DNA of 64,000 bases, from the NCBI RefSeq assembly GCF_947507565.1, contig NC_089186.1, forward strand, positions 2,480,001-2,544,000, in the 5' to 3' direction. Made by a program: the position numbers and the translations under genes. Origin of the DNA: Oscarella lobularis (taxonomy: Eukaryota > Porifera > Homoscleromorpha > Homosclerophorida > Oscarellidae). The notes beneath the pieces are model-generated. The model was not told the DNA's origin. It saw nothing but the letters and a program-made list of their open reading frames with translations, and made no database searches. Shown here piece after piece: positions 1 to 11,911 of this stretch (the stretch's first letter is position 1; the number at the start of each line of letters is the position of its first letter).

Positions 1-1141
1 TTTTCCATTGATAGACAGTTGCGTTGCCATGCGACTGAATAAACTTAATCATTAGTAGGATTTCACTTTCAGAAGCACTACAGTAGAATCAAGGGATATG
101 ACGTCACATTAAATACTATTTAATTAATCTCCAACCTGGGTGCAATGAATAGAACAAATTCCTCATAATATTTGACACATTGCTCGAGTTCCTTTATCCC
201 ACAGCAAACCGACTCATACACAGACGGAAGTTCATCAACCAATTTTTTCAATTCACGTTTGACGTCATTTCCCTAAAATTATTATGTCAATTAGCCCCTT
301 TCCTAATTATTAATTAAATGCCTCTATTTTCAATTCCTTGCACAACGCCGAAAATTTCTTTCTCAGCTGAACGGCATTGGCTGCGCATTCCGACTCTTTT
401 CTACTGCACTCCTAAATCCCACTCATGACGTCATAATTATATGTATGCTATAATAAATATCCTACCCTTTGAATTTGCTGACAGCGACCAATTTGGCGTT
501 TCGTAGCCGGAATTTCATAGTTCACATTTCGAGCGAGCATGCTAGCTGATTCAGCTACAAGAAAAAAATCAATAAATTAAATCAATTATTATTATCTAAC
601 CAAGGAACATGGAATCTTTTTCATATAGCCGTAGCACCTCTTTCCAATCCTACGCCTAGTCTGAGAGTTTCGCTAAGAAATTAATCACTCAATTACCTTC
701 ATTCTTTTCGACGAATATTGCCCGAAAAAATTTTTCGTATCCGCTTCCGAGACTTTGAGCAAATCGACGATTCGCAAGCAGTGAAAATAATTGATATCTA
801 CGCTCAAATAATTTAATTTCACCGTCACCATGGCAACCGTACAAGATCCCCGTAAGAGAAGAGTCATTTCTTCGACTGGGGGCATATCTTGGACTGCAGC
901 GCTGATTTTCTCGCGTACGGCGTATGCTTTCGATTGCCAGCCGGTCGTGCAGTGCTTGCGATCGATCAGCCAATCTGAATTGGTCGATTTCGCGGCTGAT
1001 TTTTCGCGTTTTCGCGTCTTACCTAGAAGTTTGTTGTAATGGATGTCGATTGGCAGCGATTCCGGATCGAAACCCTCGCTCGTGGTCTATGAGAGTGGAT
1101 TTAGCGTTGCTGGACGAGGGTACAAGGACGAGAACCTCCAT
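1..1141 (-). CDS. CDK5RAP3: CDK5RAP3 (LZAP/C53) orthologue, N-terminal part, runs off left edge
   Basis: CDK5RAP3 is a partner of the UFL1-DDRGK1 UFMylation complex at the ER and acts in ER-phagy and cell-cycle control (family knowledge). Read on the minus strand, successive exons give LPIDIHYNKLLDWLIDRKHC, EKISAAVQDMPPVEEMTLLL, INYFHCLRIVDLLK, FFGQYSSKRMK, DWKEVLRLYEKD, RNVNYEIPATKRQIGRCQQI, VKRELKKLVDELP and KFIQSHGNATVYQWK. These follow the human protein in order and spacing. Introns are about 45-50 bp and GT-AG; for example, joining across the intron near 835-880 restores GSYINYFHC. The start is uncertain: an ATG at 1141 followed by a 49-bp intron restores frame, giving a short M-E-T-T N-terminus. 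The 3' half lies outside the window. It is divergent to TFCP2. Confidence 0.93.
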
Positions 1142-1889
1142 TTTCGTGGACTTCTGGCGCCGATGTCCCGTAATGTAGCGCGCGCACTAGGGACTCGTTT
1201 TGTGCAAGAAACTTCCAGACGGTTTTCGTGCGTTCGAAACCACACAATAGAATTATCTTACCTACGCAAAAGAAGTTCGTCATTCGACTAGTATGAGCCA
1301 GTCGAGACCGGATTTGCGGACTCGTAGCCACGCCCCTTTTGCATCAATGGGTTTCTCTCACTTAGCTAGGCGTGCAGTACACAGAACGAGGGGTCAAGAG
1401 GTCAGAGAAGTAGGAAATTCCTCTAGGTTAGATAAACAACGAAAATTAGAGGCAAACGAGAAGAGATGGAACCGAGTAGCGTGACCGGAAGTGACGCGGT
1501 CACGTTGCACTCTTCAAAATAAAGCACAAGTGTGGGGGTTAGCCTGAACAGTGTCAGTTCGGCAGCCGGTCCGGAAAGGTTATGAGCAAGGGAAATAGCA
1601 GTTGTTTGGGCCTAAATCCGATGTCCTGTTTTACGACACCGTTCGTCTGCAGGAATTTGTACGGAAACGGAAAGACAAACGGGCGGCACGGTAGGGAATC
1701 GAGCGAACTCCTACAAAAACGATCGGATTACGTTTTTGATCTGCAGAAGCGGCGTTAGCAGCTGCAATTGCAGCGGCGGCATTCCGGAAACGAAAGACCG
1801 CGATTTCGGACCCGCAACCCCTCACCAAAAAAACCCAAGTGCGCACGCGTAATCACGCCTACCCAATAAAACTATTTAAACCCCCGCAG
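1142..1889. promoter_or_regulatory. Intergenic region between divergent CDK5RAP3 and TFCP2
   Basis: About 750 bp separate the two divergent start codons. I see no convincing coding exon here: the small open frames lack splice-consistent homology. The stretch is CpG-containing. It has an ETS-like GGAAGTG followed by a short palindrome-like GTGACGCGGTCACG near 1489-1504, plausible promoter elements for TFCP2. Assignment as a promoter is by position only. Confidence 0.45.
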
Positions 1890-4248
1890 ATGGCTAGCCA
1901 GTCAGGATGGTCCCTCGACGACCTAGACGACGTAACGCTCGCCGCAGAACTAAGCGAAGCAGTCGAAAACCTCGGCTCAGACATCCAAGGCGCCTATAAC
2001 ATGAGGTGAGGCAACGCGCGCGAAGCCCGGGCTGATAAAAACCGAACAAAACCGGTTCCCGTCACCGGTTGCTGGCCATTTCCCTAGAGATGTGCTTGCG
2101 CTCGACATGTTCAAGGGTTCTACGAACGTTTCTTCCGATGCGGCGATCGCGAGCGGCGGTGGCGGAGTGGGCGTAGGCCTTCAAATGCTTTTGTGTGCCG
2201 CCACGTCGCCGGCGACACGCGTCACCGAAGAAACGCTTACGAATTTGAATCGAGGTGAGGAGATTATACGGGGAAGCGTTCGGAGGGGGGATCGCGGAAA
2301 TTTGTAGCTACGCTTGGATACGGGACTTTTATCATACGTTTCTCTTAGGACAAGCGTATGAATTGAAGATGAAGGGCGTCGGAAATGTTCAGCACTTGGA
2401 AGGACAAATTTTTAAGGTATGATTCCCAATCTTAATTATTATTGATTTATTTACCTTTCATTAGACGGTCTTAAAAATTTGTTTTCACGAGCGAAAATAT
2501 CAGAGTTCGGAAGCCGACCAATGGGACATATGGCGTCACGAACATCCGGGAGAGCGAGTTCTCGACGTGGAATTTGCGAGTTGCTACAATTTGACCGACA
2601 TCGTCTGCGATCCCAGCGTCATAACGGCGGCGATTTTCTCATGGGATCCCACAAAGGAAACAGGGGTTTTCTTCAAGGTACCGGATTAATTAATCTGTAT
2701 TGATTTTTTACGAACTTTTTTCTTTTGCTAGGCGAATTGTTTGAGTACTGAATTCTCGGCTCGGAAGCATGGCGGCGAAAAGGGCGTGCCTCTAAAAATT
2801 CAACTTGATACTTTCGATGCGAATGATAGGCATGTCCACTCGGCCGGATGCCAAATCAAAATTTTCAAGGTAACCCTTATGATTTCTAATTGAAAACACA
2901 AAACGAATATTTCAATTATTATAGGATAAAGGAGCGGATAGAAAAAACAAACTTGATATGCAACGTTTAGAAAAAAGATCTCAACAAGACATGGTGAGTA
3001 TAAAAAATAATAATTATTTAATTATCTATGTAGCATCATTTGTTCTCTTAGCTATATCAAGGCCAATATCAACCGTCTTTCGACTACACAATCCTAACTG
3101 AGGTAATGAATAAATTTATCGATTTATTGATTTTTATTTGTTGATATAGCAACCGTTGGATAGTAGCACGTCGACTCGAGCTCCAAATCTATCGAGCATC
3201 CAGTACATCAAACCGGATCCGGGTGCATATGACTCATATGCGTCAAGGTAAAAATCAATAGAAATTGTCTTAATAATAATAATGTTTAGTACTAGTGCGG
3301 CGAGTAGCACTTGTAGCACTCCCTTGCCACATTCCAATTCGAATTCCAAGATAAACATGGTGGGGCTTTCGTCGCCGGAAACGCGTCAGAAATTGTATAG
3401 AGCCGCTTATGAGAATTCGGTGAGCGCTCCCAAGAGATACATATTCAAAATGTTAATTTTTTAATTTAGAGATTATCTGGGGAAGCGAATCGCGACGAAA
3501 CACGTGCCTGGCTCGAAGCCAATCATTTCGGTCACTGTCTCGCCGTATTGGGAAATTTCACAGGTACAAAATAAATAAATAAATAATTAAAATCGATTTA
3601 TTTATTTCTTAGGAGCTGATCTCCTTCGTTTGACGCGCGAAGAAATGACGCAGATATGCGGTCCGGCGGAGGGAATACGCTTGGACAACGCACTTCAATT
3701 GAGGTATGTATTGCAATAGAAACACATACGGGTATCTTAGCCTATGAATTTTCTTAGAGCTCTGAGACCGCGTTGCGTTCTCTATTTCTCTATTGAATCT
3801 GAGCAAAGTATGTCTGAGGTTTAATCCTATTGATTTATTTATTTATTGGGTGTCTAGTTTATCACGCTGTCTATTTGGAGACTTTGACTTTGTATGAGTT
3901 CACACGGAAGCTTGCGGATAAGCTCAAGATCAGTTTAGAACACGTGACCGGAATACACAGGTTAAAATAATATATTTTTATACTAACGCATGTGGGGAGA
4001 CTTTCTTCTTTAGACTTGTTCCCTCTAATGTTTTCGTCATAGTTGACGATGAGGTAAATACACTCCAAAAATTAATTATAATTAGTATTATTATTGATGT
4101 ATTAGATGGTGAAAACGTTTGTCAGTGAAATGACATTCCAAGTACAAGTAATGAAAGGTAATAACACTAATATTAATAATCATATTTTAATTGAATTTTT
4201 TCTTCTTTAGGTGAACTAGGTCAGTGTCGAATTATAATGAAAGGATAG
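1890..4248 (+). CDS. TFCP2: CP2-family transcription factor (TFCP2/LSF/UBP1-like)
   Basis: LSF-type CP2 factors bind DNA through an immunoglobulin-fold CP2 domain and oligomerise through a C-terminal SAM-like and ubiquitin-like region. Exons on the plus strand encode [15 protein letters not shown], then [101 protein letters not shown] and [17 protein letters not shown]. These are all hallmarks of the CP2 DNA-binding domain. Downstream come [20 protein letters not shown] and [20 protein letters not shown] (SAM-like), and a short end finishing in IIMKG. The roughly 14 introns are mostly 45-60 bp. The DLDDV start resembles the LSF/UBP1 subgroup rather than Grainyhead. The start is the first ATG in frame with the conserved YNM-RDVLAL join. 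Confidence 0.93.
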
Positions 4249-4375
4249 ACAATGTAGCGCCAATAATGACTGTATAAATTTTCAGACATTGTCTCTTTTT
4301 GTTTTATTATACAATTGCATTTTAATCAATTAAATTTACATGAATTTTTTGCGTCACCTCTTACGCGTTTTTCTC

Positions 4376-5796
4376 CTATTGCTTTGCTTCGATTTCGAGG
4401 TTCTCTTCAAAGGTGAAGAAACCAAGGCAACTAAAAAAATCGATTAGAGATTATTAATTAATTGTTTATCTACCTGATTGGCTGCTACTACTCGCCGGAG
4501 AACTAAACGATACAAAATGAGAGTCTGCTACGTTTGTTGCTACATTTGTTACCTTGCGACATTAGGTGAACCGTCAGATATTCCGTCCACGGAATCTACG
4601 ACGTCTAAAACGCCGTCATGTGACCTCTAATCTATTTTCGCGACTTACCAACACTAATTTCCTTGGGACTAATTAAAAGACATATTCAAATAATCCGCGA
4701 ATAATTTCTAAGTAAGCCTACCTAGAATAGACGCCAGTAGACGGCTCTCCTAACAACGTAGGTCTCTATACTACTAGTTTCCATCTAAGGGTATCCACAG
4801 TACCTATAAGGAGTTCCCAGACGCTCTGTCTTTGCGAGACACTGTGCTGAGGACAGCGGTGACTCCTGAGAAGATTGTAATTGATTTATTTCCTTTTTAG
4901 ACTATGTACCTTGTGCACATCTTGCCCGAGTGCTCCGATATGACACCGCACGTCTTATACGTATATAAAATTAATCGAACATTGATTTTTTCTGTGTACC
5001 ATCAATAAATAATCCTTTCTCTTTTCAAGCGGCTGTTTCAGAAATTCCATCGCCCATGGCGACAATCGTTTATTGAGGGTAGAATCAATCCCGTCGCCGC
5101 TTTCGTTGCTAATTAGATCGTCGCTCTTCTTACTCGGTCTAGGCGGCGTATTAGTCAAATACAAACCCTTAATTTAATTAATTAATTGATAAATTAAAAA
5201 TTCAATTTTTAATTCTACGTGATCTCGTTTCAATCGACGTTGATCTGAATACCAATTATTAATTCAATTAAAACTTTTAATTAGGTTACCTCTTCTCGCG
5301 AGCCAATCATCTTCTTCGTCGTCATCACTCGCTTCTTTAGTCACCGAAGTCGAGGAAGACGACGACGAAGCGGCGGCCGCAGCAGCAGCATAAGCGATTC
5401 TAAAAAAAACTCATAGAGAATACCGGATCCGGGGGACTGATTCGATGACTGACCTTCGGCTCGCCGATCTCGTGCTATTTCGCCCCATTCCCATGCATTT
5501 TTCCAAGTGGGGAGCAAAGCGCGAGACGACGAGAAGTCGATCGCAGCTCGGGCACTTGCATTCGACCGCTTTTTTAGGCGGCGGACGCCCGAAAACGTCG
5601 TAACCCGGCTGAACGATCGGTCGACGTATCGCGTCTTCGTTTTCCCTAAGAAACGACCCGCGTTCTTTCGTTCTAGAGCTCTAAAATCGTCTTCGTACTC
5701 GTTGTCTGAGCTCCACGTCGTCGCGTCGCGTTTCGCGGCGCGATGCGCTTCGAAACAGACGCCCAAGACCACTTCGTCGATCATTTCCAACACCAT
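4376..5796 (-). CDS. ATXN7L3: ATXN7L3 / SGF11, SAGA deubiquitinase-module subunit
   Basis: ATXN7L3 activates USP22 in the SAGA DUB module that removes ubiquitin from histone H2B. Exon 1 encodes MVLEMIDEVVLGVCFEAHRA. A 71-bp intron then leads to VQPGYDVFGRPP, then the SGF11 zinc finger C-X2-C...H-X3-C in CPSCDRLLVVSRFAPHLEKC and MGMGRNSTRSASRR. Next come a poly-Ala/Ser/acidic linker and the SCA7 zinc-binding region, split over exons (KTCGVISEHSGKMCTR, then RSHRCPQHS). The end is CLGFFTFEENLEIEAKQ. The uninterrupted frame through 5341 is misleading because it reads through two introns; the splice-joined frame is the one that matches the family. Its 5' end is duplicated at 11.6 kb. Confidence 0.88.
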
Positions 5797-6008
5797 TGTG
5801 TTGAGACTGATCTATTCGCGCGCGAAAAACGGGCGATGAACGCGTAGAACGAACGATAAAGCCTTACGTCCAGGTCGCCGTTCATTTCGACGATCACGTG
5901 GTATTTGTATCTTTATTTATCCAAGGATTAGTACTGTAGTGCAAGCAAAAAGAAAAAATGGTCACTATTTCCTGAAGACACTCTATTTGTTTTTTAGCGT
6001 AATTTCTA

Positions 6009-7545
6009 CTACTTCGTCACTCTGTAGTGTTTGAGTGACAGAAAAAACCACAGGCTCGCTGAAAATGCGAACCACCAGCGATAGACAACAATATACCAGT
6101 GAGAAAGACCTAAATAGACTATTATTCAGACACTTTCCTATAGAAATTTTCACACCTAGAATGCCAGTGAAAGGAAAGAGACTAAAATCAGCTAGGAAAA
6201 ATCCAAAGGTGCGACAGAATTCAAGGTAAGGAGCATAGGATCTATAGTAGGAAGCCAAATGCACATGTATCGTAAAAAAAGTTTTTTCTCCCCAATACTT
6301 TTTGTCAAAAAGTGCTCCATAGCAGTAGAAGCTTGCCATGACTAGTATAACGCCTAAGGTGACAGTCGAGTATAGAAGAACCTAAAATCTACGTTTACAC
6401 GTCAGAAAAAATTCCCTCTCTACGTCTCTCTGCCTTTTGTTTGTATCCGAGAAAAGTGAAGAGAAGTACGGAGAGTAGAAAATGTATGAGAACGTAGTAG
6501 GTAGCCCAGTAAGGTAGAGAAGAATTATACTGTTTTGCGTTTGCGTAATTCACGTCAGGAATATCGTTGATGTCTCCCAAACGCGGTTTCCCCGGAGCCC
6601 AACCAGGCCCGTTAAACAATACCCCCAGCTAATAATAAAATTAAAATGATCCATATTAATTTCGGAAGTGAATCTAAGTTTACTATTTGCCTTATTTTTG
6701 AGCCCTTTGATTGTCCATACCCGCCCCATCATGTGCTTATAGTGATGTATCTAAGATAAGGATGACTCCTCTACTGTATATGCTGAAATTCACTAACTTG
6801 GCCTCACACTGGATCCCACGTATTTAAAGAGTGAGTTAGCCCGTAAACAACCGGCTCTTCCTCGGCTTGAAACGTGCCTAGTATGACAGTAATGTAGCAG
6901 AACGAATTGCATGATTTTTTCTACCAAAAAGACGATCCCAAATGATGAGTGTACCGCCATAATTTTTGTCAATGCAATAACGATTTCGACCGTGATGAAC
7001 GCGATGATGACTGGGCGTATTGAGTATGTATTCTAATGGGCCTAGCGACTTAATCAACTATAAGCACGCATAATTAATTATTGAAAATTTTAAAAATTAA
7101 GCGCGCACTTGCGTGTGAATCCAAAACTGATATAACAAATTGAATTGCGTGTGAACTAAAAATACTGAAGGGGAATAGCAAAGGCCATAGGTACGTAAAA
7201 GATCTGAGAGTAGCTAGAATTGCCAATGGCAACCAGATGCGCGCGCTAGCTCACCCAGCTCACGTAAGTCTGCACGAATCCTTGCCTAAGTGCCGTCGAC
7301 AAATTATAGTCCTCCGAACTATGGTGAACTTGATGGGTCGCCCAAAATGCATTCACTTCTGAATATTAATTTCTATAAATAATGTGGTGGCTCTGCTTTT
7401 TGCACGTGACCACCGTGAATGGCTCTGTGAAAGAAATAGAAGCAAAAGTCCATGGCGAAAAAGCAGAGCCACCACGTGTACGCCGAATTCCAAGGCAAAT
7501 CGAAATAATTGTAGCGTTCGTAGAACCACACGTAGAATAAAAGAA
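6009..7545 (-). pseudogene. AGMO: AGMO copy A, 5' exons missing (broken by repeat array)
   Basis: This is the first of four alkylglycerol monooxygenase copies, read on the minus strand. Present are [20 protein letters not shown] with WWLCFFAMDFCFYFFHRAIH, then [38 protein letters not shown] and [15 protein letters not shown], and the C-terminal membrane exons ending HYRVTK. Two exons for the N-terminus (the region before LELSAYVW in the other copies) are absent. At about 7545 homology stops abruptly and the ACT/GCA repeat array begins. All three histidine clusters remain, so the break is recent or the stump is still expressed from another start. No start codon consistent with the family can be seen, so I call it a pseudogene. 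Confidence 0.82.
7384..7475 (-). repeat. Exon-intron inverted repeat in AGMO copy A
   Basis: An 18-nt perfect inverted repeat has arms at 7384-7401 and 7458-7475. One arm is the exon sequence coding TWWLCFF; the other is in the next tiny intron, so the 5' splice site lies in the predicted loop. The same arrangement recurs in copies B (13309-13326 with 13383-13400), C (15355-15371 with 15430-15446) and D (17419-17435 with 17487-17503). Confidence 0.85.
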
Positions 7546-10500
7546 CGACTGAAACTAGTGCAACTACTGCAACTACTACAACTACTGCAACTACTGCAAC
7601 TACTACAATGACTGCAACGACTGCAATGACTGCAACGACTGAAACTACTACAACTACTGCAACTACTGCAACTACTGCAACGACTGCAACGACTGCAATG
7701 ACTGCAACTACTGCAATGACTGCAACTACTGCAATGACTGCAACGACTGAAACTACTGCAACTACTGCAACTACTACAACTACTGCAACTACTGCAATGA
7801 ACTACTGCAACTACTGCAACTACTACAACTACTGCAACTACTGCAACTACTACAACTACTGCAACTACTGCAATGACTGCAACGACTGAAACTACTGCAA
7901 CTACTGCAACTACTACAACTACTGCAACTACTACAACTACAGCAACTACTGCAACTACTGCAACTACTGCAACTACTACAATGACTGCAACGACTGAAAC
8001 TACTGCAATGACTGCAACTACTGCAACTACTGCAACTACTGCAACTACTACAACGGCTACAACGGCTACAACGACTACAACGGCTACAACGACTACAAAG
8101 GCTACAACGGCTACAACGACTACAACGACTACAACGGCTACAACGACTACAACGGCTACAACGACTACAACGGCTACAACGACTACAACGGCTACAACGG
8201 CTACAACGGCTACAACGACTACAACGGCTACAATGACTACAACGACTACAACGGGTACAACGACTACAAAGGCTACAACGACTACAACGGCTACAACGAC
8301 TACAACGGCTACAACGACTACAAAGGCTACAACGACTACAACGGCTACAACGGCTACAACCACTACAAAGGCTACAACCACTACAACGGCTACAACGGCT
8401 ACAACGACTACAACGGCTACAACGGCTACAACGACTACAACGGCTACAACGACTACAACGGCTACAACGGTACAACGACTACAACGGCTACAACGGCTAC
8501 AACGACTACAACGACTACAACGGCTACAACGACTACAACGGCTACAACGACTACAACGACTACAACGACTACAACGGCTACAAAGGCTACAACGACTACA
8601 ACGGCTACAACGACTACAACGGCTACAACGACTACAAAGGCTACAACGACTACAACGGCTACAACGGCTACAACGACTACAACGGCTACAACTACTACAA
8701 CGACTACAACGGCTACAACGGCTACAACTACTACAACGGCTACAAAGGCTACAACGACTACAACGGCTACAACGGCTACAACGGCTACAACGGCTACAAC
8801 GACTACAACGGCTACAACGGCTACAACTACTACAACGGCTACAAAGGCTACAACCACTACAAAGGCTACAACGGCTACAACCACTACAAAGGCTACAACC
8901 ACTACAAAGGCTACAACGGCTACAACGACTACAAAGGCTACAACGACTACAACGGCTACAACGGCTACAACCACTACAAAGGCTACAACCACTACAACGG
9001 CTACAACGGCTACAACGACTACAACGGCTACAACGACTACAACGGCTACAACGGTACAACGACTACAACGGCTACAACGGCTACAACGACTACAACGACT
9101 ACAACGGCTACAACGACTACAACGGCTACAACGACTACAACGGCTACAACTACTACAACGGCTACAACGGCTACAACGACTACAACGACTACAACGGCTA
9201 CAACGGCTACAACTACTACAACGGCTACAAAGGCTACAACGACTACAACGGCTACAACTACTACAACGGCTACAACGGCTACAACGACTACAACGGCTAC
9301 AACGGCTACAACTACTACAACGGCTACAAAGGCTACAACCACTACAAAGGCTACAACGGCTACAACCACTACAAAGGCTACAACCACTACAAAGGCTACA
9401 ACGGCTACAACGACTACAAAGGCTACAACGACTACAACGGCTACAACGGCTACAACCACTACAAAGGCTACAACCACTACAACGGCTACAACGGCTACAA
9501 CGACTACAACGGCTACAACGACTACAACGGCTACAACGGTACAACGACTACAACGGCTACAACGGCTACAACGACTACAACGACTACAACGGCTACAACG
9601 ACTACAACGGCTACAACGACTACAACGGCTACAACTACTACAACGGCTACAACGGCTACAACGACTACAACGACTACAACGGCTACAACGGCTACAACTA
9701 CTACAACGGCTACAAAGGCTACAACGACTACAACGGCTACAACTACTACAACGGCTACAACGACTACAACGGCTACAACGGCTACAACGGCTACAACGAC
9801 TACAACGGGTACAACGACTACAACGGCTACAATGACTACAACGGCTACAATGACTACAACGACTACAACGACTACAACGGCTACAACGGCTACAACGGCT
9901 ACAACGGCTACAATGACTACAACGGCTACAACGACTACAACGGCTACAATGACTACAACGACTACAACGACTACAACGGCTACAATGACTACAACGGCTA
10001 CAACGACTTCAACGACTACAACGGCTACAACGACTACAGCGACTACAACGGCTACAACGACTACAACGGCTACAACGACTACAACGGGTACAACGACTAC
10101 AACGACTACAACGGCTACAAAGGCTACAACGACTACAACGGCTACAACGGCTACAACGGCTACAACGGCTACAACGGCTACAACGGCTACAACGGCTACA
10201 ACGACTACAACGGCTACAACTACTACAACGACTACAACGGCTACAACGGCTACAACTACTACAACGGCTACAAAGGCTACAACGACTACAACGGCTACAA
10301 CGGCTACAACGACTACAACGGCTACAACGGCTACAACGGCTACAACGGCTACAACGACTACAACGGCTACAACTACTACAACGACTACAACGGCTACAAC
10401 GGCTACAACTACTACAACGGCTACAAAGGCTACAACGACTACAACGGCTACAACGGCTACAACGGCTACAACGGCTACAAAGGCTACAACGACTACAACG

Positions 10501-11585
10501 GCTACAACGGCTACAACGACTACAACGGCTACAACGGCTACAACGGCTACAACGGCTACAACGGCTACAACGACTACAACGACTACAACGGCTACAACGG
10601 CTACAACGACTACAACGGCTACAACGACTACAACGGCTACAACGGTACAACGACTACAACGGCTACAACGGCTACAACGGCTACAACGACTACAACGGCT
10701 ACAACGGCTACAACGACTACAACGACTACAACGGCTACAACGACTACAACGGCTACAACGACTACAACGACTACAACGACTACAACGGCTACAACGGCTA
10801 CAACGGCTACAACGACTACAACGACTACAACGGCTACAACGACTACAACGGCTACAACGGCTACAACGGCTACAACGGCTACAACGGCTACAACGGCTAC
10901 AAAGGCTACAACGGCTACAACGGCTACAACGGCTACAACGGCTACAACGGCTACAAAGGCTACAACGGCTACAACGGCTACAACGGCTACAACGGCTACA
11001 ACGGCTACAACGGCTACAACGGCTACAAAGGCTACAACGACTACAACGGCTACAACGGCTACAACGGCTACAACGGTACAACGACTACAACGGCTACAAC
11101 GGCTACAACGGCTACAACGGCTACATCGGCTACAACGGCTACAACGGCTACAACGACTGAAACTACTGCAACTACTACAACTACTGCAACTACTACAACT
11201 ACTACAACTACTGCAAGGACTGCAACGACTGAAACGACTGCAACTACTACAACTACTACAACTACTGCAACTACTACAACTACTGCAACTACTGCAATGA
11301 CTGCAACTACTACAACTACTACAACTACTGCAACTACTACAACTACTGTAACTACTGCAACTACTACAACTACTGCAACTACTGCAATGACTGCAACGAC
11401 TGAAACTACTGCAACTACTGCAACTACTACAATGACTGCAACTACTGCAACTACTACAATGACTGCAACGACTGAAACTACTGCAACTACTGCAACTACT
11501 ACAATGACTGCAACTACTGCAACTACTACAATGACTGCAACGACTGAAACTACTGCAATGACTGCAACTACTGCAACTACTACAA
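7546..11585. repeat. About 4-kb simple repeat array based on 9-bp ACNACAACG / GCTACAACG units
   Basis: Nearly every base fits a triplet-phased repeat. The flanks (about 7555-8045 and 11160-11585) are built of ACTACTGCA with CAACGACTGAAAC variants. The core (about 8045-11160) is built of ACTACAACG and GCTACAACG with rarer AAGGCTACA and GGGTACAAC. Three plus-strand and two minus-strand frames stay open for hundreds of codons (Thr/Ala, Gln-Arg-Leu, Asn-Gly-Tyr, Cys-Ser-Arg, Val/Ala), as expected of a triplet repeat without TAA-type words. A 3-bp deletion variant, CAACGGTACAACG, recurs near 8469, 9053, 9539, 10645 and 11076, showing higher-order duplication. It separates AGMO copy A from a duplicate of ATXN7L3 exon 1. 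I see no sign that it is a gene. Confidence 0.93.
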
Positions 11586-11698
11586 AAATCGTCTTCGTAC
11601 TCGTTGTCTGAGCTCCACGTCGTCGCGTCGCGTTTCGCGGCGCGATGCGCTTCGAAACAGACGCCCATCGCCACTTCGTCGATCATTTCCAACACCAT
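11586..11698 (-). pseudogene. Duplicate of ATXN7L3 first exon, cut by the repeat array
   Basis: Minus-strand sequence from 11698 encodes MVLEMIDEVAMGVCFEAHRA and continues into the start of intron 1, nearly identical to 5690-5796. It stops where the repeat array begins (about 11586). The rest of ATXN7L3, including both zinc-binding regions, is absent. The upstream flank 11699-11911 also duplicates 5797-6008, so the block was copied together with the AGMO 3' end. Translation would run into Cys/Ser repeat sequence. It is not a functional ATXN7L3. Confidence 0.88.
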
Positions 11699-11911
11699 TG
11701 TGTTGAGACTGATCTATTCGCGCGCGAAAGATGTTCGATGAACGCGTAGAACGAACGATAAAGCCTTACGTCCAGGTCGCCGTTCATTTCGACGATCACG
11801 TGGTATTTGTATCTTTATTTATCCAAGGATTAGTACAGCGTAGTGCAAGCAAAAAGAAAAATGATCACTATTTCCTGAAGACACTCTATTTGTTTTTTAG
11901 TGTAATTTCTA

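Noticed and set aside
5341-5796. Uninterrupted 151-residue minus-strand frame taken as a whole gene
   Set aside because: It reads through two introns of ATXN7L3; only the splice-joined frame gives the zinc finger CPSCDRLLVVSRFAPHLEKC.
7873-11160. A 1095-codon open frame of Thr/Ala, Gln-Arg-Leu and Asn-Gly-Tyr repeats, plus long Cys-Ser and Val-Ala frames on the other strand
   Set aside because: All frames are by-products of a triplet-phased simple repeat, which lies between two truncated gene fragments. No signal peptide, non-repeat domain or splice context supports a silk-, mucin- or keratin-like gene.
7546-11585. CRISPR-like appearance of regularly spaced repeats
   Set aside because: The units are contiguous 9-mers without unique spacers, in a eukaryotic genome.
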